Origin: Actinomycetes bacterium
Lineage (GTDB): Bacteria; Actinomycetota; Acidimicrobiia; Acidimicrobiales; RAAP-2
NCBI GenBank assembly: GCA_025352305.1
Contig: JANXTQ010000015.1
Span: forward strand, 1 to 6,912
Length of the DNA stretch: 6,912 bases
Reading direction: 5' to 3'
Under the pieces are notes generated by a model, which did no database searches, was not told where the DNA came from, and saw only the letters and a list, made by a program, of their open reading frames with translations. Below, piece after piece: positions 1 through 5,828 of this stretch; position 1 is the stretch's first letter; the number at the start of each line of letters is the position of its first letter. Both the position numbers and the translations under genes were made by a program.

Positions 1-561
1 CTCTATCCCGCCCTTGCTCTGCTCGTTGCCTACGGCAGCGAAGGTGCCGTGAGTTGGCTCGCTACACGTCAACTCGTGCTGTCTCGGGTTGGGGTTGCGG
101 CCTTGGTGGGATTTTCGATCTTCTGTCTCAGCGACCGCGTCGTTCACCGCTCCCACTACACCGGCGGGTCCTTTGGACCCGTGGCCCTGGCCGCGCAGCA
201 AGAACTACTCCAACCTCACGGTTCAGTACTCATCGAGGGCACTGCGCGCTGGCCGTGGACCTACTACGAATCATCTCGCGTGCGTCTCACGTTTTCAGCG
301 GAGTACAACACCGGATTCGCGCCACTCAGTACCCATCGGCGCGTCGTGGTGATGCCCGGAACCATCATCGAGGGTGGATACGACCCCGCAGGAGCCGTCA
401 AGCAACTCTCAACTGCGACGAGCACGCTTTATGTTCGCAGCGATGACTGGCCATCGCTCGGCGATCCACTCGCTAGCGCTTTTCGTCAGCGTTGCTGGCA
501 CGTCACCAAACGTTCACACCCGAGCGGCTACTTGCTCGAATGGCTTCGTCGCACCTGTTAG
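1..561 (+). CDS. C-terminal part of a membrane protein, possibly GT-C type glycosyltransferase (5' end outside window)
   Basis: The frame is open from base 1 to the TAG at 559-561, giving 186 visible residues, so the gene very probably begins upstream. A GTG at 49 is in frame, but the 16 codons before it encode a hydrophobic stretch (LYPALALLVAYG) that fits a membrane helix, so I treat 49 as internal. A second hydrophobic segment lies at about residues 27-43 of the visible part. About 130 soluble residues follow, rich in aromatics (WPWTYYESS, about residues 80-88), with no further membrane helix. Several hydrophobic helices followed by a terminal soluble domain are typical of integral-membrane GT-C sugar transferases of actinobacteria, which use polyprenyl-phosphate sugars outside the membrane. 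No catalytic motif is visible because those lie at the N-terminus, so the family is a guess; another polytopic membrane protein is possible. The stop overlaps the stop of the convergent gene at 558-1616. Confidence 0.6.
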   Translation, partial: LYPALALLVAYGSEGAVSWLATRQLVLSRVGVAALVGFSIFCLSDRVVHRSHYTGGSFGPVALAAQQELLQPHGSVLIEGTARWPWTYYESSRVRLTFSAEYNTGFAPLSTHRRVVVMPGTIIEGGYDPAGAVKQLSTATSTLYVRSDDWPSLGDPLASAFRQRCWHVTKRSHPSGYLLEWLRRTC

Positions 562-1616
562 AGCAGTGCGTTCCACTCTTGGTCGTTCAATCGACCGATA
601 CGACGAATCGCGGTCGATGGCTCGAGCTCCACACTGACGCGGTCGAGCCCGAGAAAACTCGCGTGGTCGAGGCCAATCTGCTTCCAACTCAAAAACGGCA
701 CGCGATCCGGCACGTCGTTTGAAAAAATGGGCAGAACGAGCAACTCTTCCGCTGCGCCCGCAACCACGAGAACCGGACGAAGTTTGCCGGAAACTGAAAG
801 TTCGTCGGTATTAGGTGCGTCGAAGGGAACGTCGAGCGCAATCACGGTTCCGCTGAGGGGATGCTCGGTATTAAAACGCGTCTCTTCCAATGGAGTCAGG
901 ATGATGCGGCGTCGCTCGATGACCGGTGTCGCCTGGACAGAAGTATTGGGCGGAACGATGATGTTCTCACTATCGACTTCGTATCGCACCACCGGCGAAG
1001 GTGTCACCGGGCGAGGCGGAGCGCTTTTGGTTTTGGCGGGCCGGCTCGGGGGTCGCGAATTTTGTCGCTGACGAGCCAACTTTTGTTCGTCTCGGCGCTT
1101 TGCACGTTGTTCACGGATCTTGGGATCCACTGAGTGCGCCGGCGCGAGCGGTGACGCCGCGGCGACCAGTTCCAATGGCACGAGTGAGAACTCCTCACGT
1201 CTTTCCAAAAGGGTCACACAGTGCGGCGCCGCCGGCACGGCGTTGGCAGCAGCTAACGCGAGCATCGTGGCCACGACAGAGGGTGCGAACTCCTCGGCGA
1301 GCAGTGCGTCGACGGCGGCGGTGAGTTGTTCCAAACTCGGTTCATCTGAGTTGTCGCCCAACAACTCCACGACTCGATTGAGCGCGTCCGCCGATATGAG
1401 TTCAGCCAGAAAGCGAACGGCCAGCATGGGCGCATTCGACGCGAAAGCGTTGACGTTTCGACCACGATGCAGATTGCGTAAAGGAGCCAAGATCACAACG
1501 TCTACGCGTGCGCTCGGCTGAAGGTTGAGCGAGTCAACGAGCGTCAAAAGTTCGCTCGCTCCGTAGGTAACAATGGCGCGACGAACGAGCGTTGACGCGT
1601 CGGTAGTGGGGGTCAC
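558..1616 (-). CDS. Hypothetical protein with C-terminal PemK/MazF-like domain
   Basis: This 352-aa protein starts at GTG 1616, preceded by AAGGAG six bases upstream, which decides the start. It has three parts. Residues 10-160 are mostly helical and alanine/leucine rich, with no family I recognise. Residues 164-207 are a charged and proline-rich, probably disordered linker (KIREQRAKRRDEQK, then repeated RP/KP). Residues 256-352 have the order of motifs seen in PemK/MazF proteins: a start strand (GTVIALDV), the RPVLVV strand with Arg280, a PIFSN turn (MazF usually has PITS or PITT, so Ser299 stands where the catalytic Thr is expected), SFLGLDRVSVE, and a final IGRLNDQEW. MazF proteins are usually about 110-aa mRNA interferases; this one is three times longer and has no small antitoxin gene beside it. 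It may be a domesticated RNA-binding or regulatory protein. Fold assignment is by eye. It lies 55 bases after the CADD-like gene on the same strand and may be co-transcribed with it. Confidence 0.75.
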   Translation of the reverse strand: MTPTTDASTLVRRAIVTYGASELLTLVDSLNLQPSARVDVVILAPLRNLHRGRNVNAFASNAPMLAVRFLAELISADALNRVVELLGDNSDEPSLEQLTAAVDALLAEEFAPSVVATMLALAAANAVPAAPHCVTLLERREEFSLVPLELVAAASPLAPAHSVDPKIREQRAKRRDEQKLARQRQNSRPPSRPAKTKSAPPRPVTPSPVVRYEVDSENIIVPPNTSVQATPVIERRRIILTPLEETRFNTEHPLSGTVIALDVPFDAPNTDELSVSGKLRPVLVVAGAAEELLVLPIFSNDVPDRVPFLSWKQIGLDHASFLGLDRVSVELEPSTAIRRIGRLNDQEWNALL

Positions 1617-1622
1617 TTGGGT

Positions 1623-1628
1623 CTCCTT
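1623..1628 (-). promoter_or_regulatory. Ribosome binding site (AAGGAG) for the MazF-like gene
   Basis: The minus strand reads AAGGAG, then six bases, then GTG at 1616. It supports the GTG start and shows the gene can be translated independently of the gene upstream. Confidence 0.75.
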
Positions 1629-1671
1629 GACCGCATAACGCTAGTCACGCGGGACCACAGCGAAAACGAGG

Positions 1672-2310
1672 CTACGCGGCGACTAAGGCCTCGCGCTCGC
1701 TGAGAAATTCCCACCACGCGCTCGCGACATCGCTGGCGCCAGTTCGCACGTCCTCGTCGGAGGGCGAAAGAGACGCCAAGCCTTCAAGTGTCCACTGGGC
1801 GTGATCAACCTCGAGAGTTCCGTGAACGTCCCAAAAGGTGGCAGCAACCTCGCTGACGCCGTAGTGCGCCCGCAGGCCGGCCGCTTTGGATTCGGCAATC
1901 TCTGCGCCTTGAAGTTCGTAGGCGAGTAAACCGGCCAGAGCCGTAGCGTTCGAACGCGCTAAGACCGACTGGTAGGCAGCAATCAATTGCTCCATGGCCG
2001 GCGAGATGGGCGCTTCAGTTGCTTCGTAGAAGTCGGCGAACTGCTCAAAGAGTTCCAAGTGAGTTGGTGAACTGACTTCATCGCGAAGGTTGTCGGCCAC
2101 ACTCTCGCGCGCCGCTCCTTCAGGAAGTCGGTCCGCCAATTCGCTTAGGAAATTCACCAAGTGCGTTTCAAAGTAGCGGTACTGCTGTGCGTAGTCGCGC
2201 AGCTCGCCGTCAGCGAGCACGCCGGCTTCCCAGCGCTGATAAAACGGGTGTTCGAGCAGACGACGGCCGTCGAGGCATTGGCGCAGTAGTTCTTCGAGGT
2301 GATTAGTCAT
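1672..2310 (-). CDS. CADD family putative folate metabolism protein (TenA/PqqC-like haem-oxygenase-fold dimetal protein)
   Basis: 212 aa from ATG 2310, close to the family length of about 220-230. It aligns by eye with chlamydial CADD, a self-sacrificing enzyme that cuts p-aminobenzoate (pABA) out of its own tyrosine using a dimetal centre. LLEHPFYQRW puts Tyr24 at the position of CADD Tyr27. NLRDE gives Glu78 (CADD Glu81), His84 matches His88, and YELQ gives Glu132 (Glu142). Lys142 sits exactly ten residues later, as Lys152 does in CADD. FWDVHGTLEVDHA supplies His163 and His170 (His174, His181), with Glu167 where CADD has Asp178. Glu for Asp should still bind metal. It is probably a cytoplasmic protein making a pABA moiety for folate, but other dimetal oxidases share this fold (UndA- or BesC-like). 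No Shine-Dalgarno is seen. A TAAGTT box ends six bases before the ATG, which could mean a leaderless transcript. No folate genes are in the window. Confidence 0.85.
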   Translation of the reverse strand: MTNHLEELLRQCLDGRRLLEHPFYQRWEAGVLADGELRDYAQQYRYFETHLVNFLSELADRLPEGAARESVADNLRDEVSSPTHLELFEQFADFYEATEAPISPAMEQLIAAYQSVLARSNATALAGLLAYELQGAEIAESKAAGLRAHYGVSEVAATFWDVHGTLEVDHAQWTLEGLASLSPSDEDVRTGASDVASAWWEFLSEREALVAA

Positions 2311-2316
2311 GCGCTC

Positions 2317-2324
2317 AACTTATC
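2317..2324 (-). promoter_or_regulatory. Possible -10 element (GATAAGTT) with leaderless start
   Basis: The minus strand reads GATAAGTT, which contains the TAnnnT pattern of an actinobacterial -10 box. It ends six bases before ATG 2310, so transcription would begin at or next to the start codon. This fits the lack of a ribosome site. No convincing -35 is visible. The same 8-mer precedes the DUF3105 gene at 5975-5982. Confidence 0.35.
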
Positions 2325-2356
2325 GCTGCCGACTCAACCGAGCGCGGACCACGAAC

Positions 2357-2399
2357 ATCAAGACCCCCGGGCCGTGAACGACGGCCCGGGGGTCTTGAT
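2357..2399 (-). terminator. Perfect 19-bp hairpin terminator
   Basis: The arms at 2357-2375 and 2381-2399 are perfect inverted copies around a five-base loop (2376-2380). The arms have a GC-rich core (GACCCCCGGGCCGT). It lies eight bases past the stop of the membrane protein gene and 46 bases before the CADD-like start, so it should end the upstream transcript. There is no run of T after it on either strand, as is common for actinobacterial hairpin terminators, and it could work from both directions. This separation implies the CADD-like gene has its own promoter. Confidence 0.8.
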
Positions 2400-2406
2400 T
2401 CGATTG

Positions 2407-3108
2407 TTACTCCGGTGGCGAGACCACGTCCGTCGCCACAACGGGATCCTTGTGCGCGAATAGGCGCATCGCCCCCGGCGCCAAATTCTGATGAGACCAG
2501 AAAACAAGACCGGACAACACGAGTACGAAGGCTTCAACCAGCATGCCCTTTGCGGTGGCGGTTCGATTGGACGCACCGTGATAGATACCGGGTGCCAACA
2601 AGGTCAGCGTCGTATAGATAAATGCACAACTCATAATTATGGCGATCAGCGTCGCGACGAATGAAACCACCGCGACGTAGCTACGCGCGACTCGTTTGGT
2701 GGGACTTGACGCATCCGACTCGCTGGCGGCCAACTCCAGTCCGCGACGTCGATGCTGATAGTGGGCGTAACCGGCCACCAGAAACAGAATGAGGCCAATT
2801 GAGATACCGCGAATTGCACTATCACCGACCGGGTGTTGTTCGCGGGTGAAGTTGAATTCAACATTGGTGCCAATCAGGCTGACCAGACTGACCACAACTT
2901 CTACGAGTCCAAGATACGCAACCCACAAAGTAAGAAAAGACCCACCGAAGAAGTAGACCGCCATTGGTCGTTTTCCGGTGGGATCTGGTTCCGAGCGGTT
3001 TGCTACAACGATGATGATGTAGGTGATAATGCTTCCCACACTGGAGAGAAACAGCAGCAAAAAGACCGCCGTCCCTGCTCCAGCCAAATTGGCTATCGAG
3101 TTAGTCAT
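2407..3108 (-). CDS. Five-helix integral membrane protein of unknown function
   Basis: I do not recognise a family. From ATG 3108 the product is 233 aa with five likely membrane helices: about residues 12-36, 50-80, 101-118, 142-172 and 188-206. Short charged loops separate them (NRSEPDPTGKRP at 38-48; YQHRRRGLELAASESD at 117-132). The C-terminus after helix five is short and ends in PPE. The frame stays open to an earlier ATG at 3165, which would add 19 residues (MRSADTLCSERRPASIGGL) unlike a signal or membrane segment. I chose 3108 because AGGGGG lies four bases before it, while nothing like a ribosome site precedes 3165. The gene ends in a strong hairpin, and a 164-base gap separates it from the next minus-strand gene, so it is probably transcribed alone. 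No catalytic or binding motif is evident. Confidence 0.75.
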   Translation of the reverse strand: MTNSIANLAGAGTAVFLLLFLSSVGSIITYIIIVVANRSEPDPTGKRPMAVYFFGGSFLTLWVAYLGLVEVVVSLVSLIGTNVEFNFTREQHPVGDSAIRGISIGLILFLVAGYAHYQHRRRGLELAASESDASSPTKRVARSYVAVVSFVATLIAIIMSCAFIYTTLTLLAPGIYHGASNRTATAKGMLVEAFVLVLSGLVFWSHQNLAPGAMRLFAHKDPVVATDVVSPPE

Positions 3109-3112
3109 TAGT

Positions 3113-3118
3113 CCCCCT
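3113..3118 (-). promoter_or_regulatory. Ribosome binding site (AGGGGG) choosing the 3108 start
   Basis: The minus strand reads AGGGGG, then ACTA, then ATG at 3108. It favours this start over the ATG at 3165, which has no such site. Confidence 0.55.
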
Positions 3119-3272
3119 ATCGACGCCGGTCGGCGTTCAGAGCAGAGGGTATCGGCCGAGCGCATCGAATACGGGGACCCAACATCTCCGTGGTCTTTCA
3201 GGGCGAATTGAGTCGTATCCGAGAATGACAGCTAATGGAGAATCACCGCGATGAGCAACACCAGTCACGATG

Positions 3273-3791
3273 TCACTCCACGAAACGAACGTGGAATCGA
3301 CGGGCAAAGCGGTCAAAAGTTGTGGCGGACGCCTCGAACTTTACGACGAGCCCGTGAATGCGAGCAAGAGCTCGGCGACTGTGATGATCGAGAGCACTCA
3401 GGCAGTTGAAGTACAGCGCCGATCCCACCGCAAGAATTCGCGCATAACGTTTTTGCACACCGCGGTATGGAGCACCGCGATGAGTCGAAATCGTTGCGAG
3501 ATCTCGCCTGCCTTGCACACATAATTCGCGTAGATGTGCTTTAGACGAGTGCGTCGGAGGATTCGCAAATGCGTGAAAGTCACGTTTAAGCACTGCGGCG
3601 TCGCTCACTTCAACGTGACGCACCCACTGACGGATCGCCGAAGGTCGCGACGGACCGGATCCCTGAAGTGCAATCACTCCAGCAGTACCCGAAACCACTA
3701 TCGCGGTCGCCAACCACGCCAAACGAAAATTCCTTCGGCGACGTCGTCGTCGATGGGATCGATCGCTGAAGTTCGTCATCAGTGAACTCAT
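3273..3791 (-). CDS. Single-pass membrane-anchored protein of unknown function
   Basis: I chose ATG 3791, giving 172 aa, because it overlaps the stop of the MFS gene as ATGA (3791-3788), a pattern of translational coupling. The open frame runs further upstream to 3977, but that part only mirrors the MFS gene. A second ATG four codons in (3779) is also possible. Residues 11-20 are very basic, with seven consecutive arginines (14-20). One hydrophobic helix follows at about 24-43. The basic N-terminus should stay in the cytoplasm and the remaining 130 residues outside. That outer part is rich in Arg and His, looks helical, and has only two cysteines (91 and 130), which could form a disulfide. 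No known domain is seen. As the last gene of the mscL-MFS group it may act with the transporter. The coupling is visible in the sequence; the partnership is inference. Confidence 0.65.
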   Translation of the reverse strand: MSSLMTNFSDRSHRRRRRRRNFRLAWLATAIVVSGTAGVIALQGSGPSRPSAIRQWVRHVEVSDAAVLKRDFHAFANPPTHSSKAHLRELCVQGRRDLATISTHRGAPYRGVQKRYARILAVGSALYFNCLSALDHHSRRALARIHGLVVKFEASATTFDRFARRFHVRFVE

Positions 3792-4990
3792 GGGCTTATT
3801 CTCGCTGATTCGTCTCGACGCGGAACCATTGGTACCGCCAGCAACGCCACGGCCCCCGCTGCGACGAATGTCCAGGGAAACCCGACCGACACAATCAGTG
3901 CGCCCATTGTTGGTCCCACCGCCGATGCTGATATGAATTGACCAGTGTTTTGTGCGCCCAGCGCGCGACCGGCCCACGCCGATCCCGCCACCTCGGCCAC
4001 GGTCGTAAAGGCCAAGCCATTATCTGCCACTGAGATCGTGGTCGCGATGACAAAGACGGCTGCGGCCACTGCCCAATGGGCGTGATCGAGCACCGCCAAG
4101 ACCACCATGGCGACACTCGCGGCGACCGCGATGAGGCGAAGAAGGCTTACCCGGCTCCTGACTCGATCGCTCCACAGTCCAATAACAATTCGACCGCCAG
4201 ATCCAATCAATTGCGACACGCCGATCAACACACCCGCAGATACCGCCGACCAATGTCGGTCAGTGACGAGCCATAAGACACCAAAGACCGACAAGGTGAA
4301 TTGGGGTACAACAAGCAGGGCCGACACGGCGTGAATGCGCCACAGGTAACTGCTCATTCGATAAGGATTCTGCGGTGGTTCGTTGAATTGTGATGAGGCA
4401 ACACGATGTGGATTTTGCAGCTGTGCGGCGCACGCGACTGCAACGAAGCCGATTGCGACCGCGGGAATCGCCAACGCCCACGAAGTTCCGAAATGTTGCG
4501 CTACTCCAGGAACGCTCAGGGCGGCCACCGTCGCTCCCACCGGTTGAGAGATCTGTCGAATACCCATCGCCAATCCGCGACGATGTTCAGGGAACCATCC
4601 GACAACGACGCGTCCGCTCGCGGCGTTAGCGCTCGCGGCGAACACGCCGCCGAGGAAAAAGAAGAATCCCAATGAAGCAAAACTGTGTACTCGCGTGCAG
4701 GCGGCGGCGATGATCGCGCAGCCGCTCAGGCCGCTGACGAGTACAACCTTTTCTCCGATGCGATCTGCCAGGGCGCCCCACGCAATGAGCGCTACCACCA
4801 TTCCTACGTTGGGAAGTGCCGCCAAGGTCCCCGCGCGAGCTATCGACAGGTGATCGTGGTTGTGCCACACCACAATCAAGTACGCCGGTGCGATCAAAAA
4901 GATGCTCACCGCACCTTGAGCGGCGGAAGCCAGCATCAGCATCGACCACGCGCGACGAGGGACCATCGACTCTGATTGCAATCGACTCAC
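3788..4990 (-). CDS. MFS (major facilitator superfamily) transporter
   Basis: About 400 aa from GTG 4990, the usual MFS length, with twelve probable membrane helices in two halves around a polar loop at about 192-216. The MFS signature between helices 2 and 3 is clear (GALADRIGEK, residues 72-81). Its degenerate copy in the second half is GRIVIGLWSDRVRSR (266-280). WFPEHRRGLAMGIRQ (132-146) resembles the cytoplasmic loop motif of many actinobacterial MFS permeases. It should move a small solute across the inner membrane by proton-coupled exchange; the substrate cannot be read from sequence. The start is uncertain. TTG 5047 directly abuts the mscL stop and would add 19 polar residues, and ATG 4966 would remove eight. 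None has a strong ribosome site, so coupling to mscL is likely. The stop overlaps the next gene by four bases. Confidence 0.85.
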   Translation of the reverse strand: MSRLQSESMVPRRAWSMLMLASAAQGAVSIFLIAPAYLIVVWHNHDHLSIARAGTLAALPNVGMVVALIAWGALADRIGEKVVLVSGLSGCAIIAAACTRVHSFASLGFFFFLGGVFAASANAASGRVVVGWFPEHRRGLAMGIRQISQPVGATVAALSVPGVAQHFGTSWALAIPAVAIGFVAVACAAQLQNPHRVASSQFNEPPQNPYRMSSYLWRIHAVSALLVVPQFTLSVFGVLWLVTDRHWSAVSAGVLIGVSQLIGSGGRIVIGLWSDRVRSRVSLLRLIAVAASVAMVVLAVLDHAHWAVAAAVFVIATTISVADNGLAFTTVAEVAGSAWAGRALGAQNTGQFISASAVGPTMGALIVSVGFPWTFVAAGAVALLAVPMVPRRDESARISP

Positions 4991-5047
4991 GCCTACATTG
5001 TGACTGACGACCAACGAACCATCAGTTGGCCAACTAAGTCGACCCAA

Positions 5048-5461
5048 TTAACTGGCGATCTCTCCCGCACAAAACTTGCATCGAGTTGCGGCCAGCGGAA
5101 GTCCTCCCGACAAACAGTGCGGACACGCCTTGGCCGGGGCCGGTTCGCCAAATACACTCGTTCCACGCCGAGCCATGTACGAGCGGTACGGCGTAACGAT
5201 GAAGTAGTAGACGACCAACATGAAGACAACGAAGTAGACCACGGCAGATATGAATGAACCGAGATCGATGCGCTGTCCATTCACCGTCCATCCCAATCCC
5301 TGACCCGTACTTCCCCCGCCGGCAACGGAGTTGATCAGCGGCGTAACGATGTTGTCGGTAAAGGCCTTTATCAGGGTGCTGAACGCCAGCGCTACCACCA
5401 AGCCGACCGCAACGATGATGAGATCGCCCTGCATCAGAAAGTTCTTGAATCCCTTGAGCAC
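5048..5461 (-). CDS. mscL: Large-conductance mechanosensitive channel MscL with C-terminal zinc ribbon
   Basis: 137 aa from GTG 5461, with AAGGAGG five bases upstream. The N-terminus MLKGFKNFLMQGDLIIVAVG is the amphipathic helix and start of the pore helix typical of MscL. Helix 1 spans about 14-40, a short outer loop holds GWTVNGQRIDLG (57-68), and helix 2 spans about 68-93. MscL forms a homopentameric pore in the inner membrane that opens under turgor to release solutes after osmotic downshock. Classical MscL ends in a short charged helical bundle. Here residues 113-131 carry CPHC and CKFC (Cys113, Cys116, Cys128, Cys131), a small zinc ribbon. From memory, some actinobacterial MscL proteins share this ending. 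Asp13 replaces the commoner Asn. It is the first gene of the minus-strand group with the MFS transporter downstream. Confidence 0.92.
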   Translation of the reverse strand: MLKGFKNFLMQGDLIIVAVGLVVALAFSTLIKAFTDNIVTPLINSVAGGGSTGQGLGWTVNGQRIDLGSFISAVVYFVVFMLVVYYFIVTPYRSYMARRGTSVFGEPAPAKACPHCLSGGLPLAATRCKFCAGEIAS

Positions 5462-5466
5462 GTCAT

Positions 5467-5473
5467 CCTCCTT
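5467..5473 (-). promoter_or_regulatory. Ribosome binding site (AAGGAGG) for mscL
   Basis: The minus strand reads AAGGAGG, then ATGAC, then GTG at 5461. It is a near-perfect anti-16S match and fixes the GTG as the start. An ATG lies between the site and the GTG, but it is out of frame. Confidence 0.85.
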
Positions 5474-5560
5474 CGCCGCTCCGAATCAGTCCGAAGCCAT
5501 TAGCTCCGCAACGTAACAAAGCATCGTTCAGATTTCGGCGATGGTGCGTAAGGGCCAAAA

Positions 5561-5570
5561 TTGACGTCAA
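5561..5570. promoter_or_regulatory. 10-bp palindrome TTGACGTCAA, possible operator or -35 region
   Basis: A perfect dyad about 100 bases upstream of the mscL start and 136 upstream of the 40-aa gene. TTGACG matches a -35 box on both strands, and TTGACA follows at 5574-5579. No clear -10 stands at the right spacing for either, so the role is uncertain. Confidence 0.3.
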
Positions 5571-5599
5571 CCATTGACATCCACCCGCTCGAATTACTG

Positions 5600-5615
5600 A
5601 GCAGTTCGAACTGCT
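5600..5615. promoter_or_regulatory. 16-bp perfect palindrome AGCAGTTCGAACTGCT
   Basis: A perfect inverted repeat with no spacer, in the divergent intergenic region between mscL and the 40-aa gene. Its size and symmetry suit a dimeric repressor. It is not an actinobacterial SOS box, which has CGAAC and GTTCG in the opposite order around a four-base gap. A short GC hairpin (GCGCC, GGG, GGCGC at 5628-5640) follows. Confidence 0.35.
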
Positions 5616-5705
5616 TCGTGGTCTCATGCGCCGGGGGCGCCGCAATCTCTGATAAGCCTTGTTAGCGGCACACGTACCTTCAGGCACTGGCCCCAGAGGA
5701 GCACC

Positions 5706-5828
5706 ATGGCAGGCAAAGTACCGGCACAGCACAATCAAAAAAAGGTCGGCAAGTCCCTCAAAGAGAAGCGCACGGCGAAGAAGGCGAAGAATGACGCACG
5801 CACGGGACTGATGCCTGACTCCAAGTAA
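5706..5828 (+). CDS. Small lysine-rich basic protein, 40 aa
   Basis: ATG 5706 follows AGAGGAG (5695-5701) by four bases, and the frame ends at TAA 5826-5828. The product begins MAGKVPAQHNQKKVGK and is about one third Lys and Arg, with a SLKEKRTAKKAK core at residues 18-29. The neutral tail is GLMPDSK. It has no hydrophobic segment and is probably cytoplasmic; such a charged peptide could bind nucleic acid or the ribosome, but that is inference. I recall similar very short KEKR/AKKAK proteins in actinobacterial genomes without a known role. The overlapping minus-strand frame (5463-5738) has no ribosome site and no recognisable content, so this plus-strand reading is the better one. Its length puts it below many gene-calling cut-offs. 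Confidence 0.7.
   Translation: MAGKVPAQHNQKKVGKSLKEKRTAKKAKNDARTGLMPDSK

Noticed and set aside
727..1521. Several plus-strand open frames (727-1071, 861-1133, 1001-1324, 1120-1521)
   Set aside because: They lie opposite the 352-aa minus-strand gene, have low-complexity Arg/Ser/Ala content and no ribosome sites. The minus-strand frame has a strong site and a recognisable C-terminal domain.
3109..3165. Longer form of the membrane protein starting at ATG 3165
   Set aside because: The extra 19 residues look unlike a signal or helix and no ribosome site precedes 3165, whereas AGGGGG precedes 3108.
3792..3977. Longer form of the 172-aa protein starting at ATG 3977
   Set aside because: The extra 62 residues overlap the end of the MFS gene and are Gly/Arg-rich shadow sequence. 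The ATGA overlap gives a natural start at 3791.
5600..5615. GTTCGAAC as a tRNA T-arm or a LexA SOS box
   Set aside because: The loop is six bases rather than seven and no acceptor or anticodon arm is nearby. The half-sites are in the wrong order and spacing for an SOS box.
5463..5738. 91-aa minus-strand frame upstream of mscL
   Set aside because: It covers the divergent regulatory region and the mscL ribosome site, has no start signal, is Arg/Cys rich without pattern, and conflicts with the better supported 40-aa plus-strand gene.
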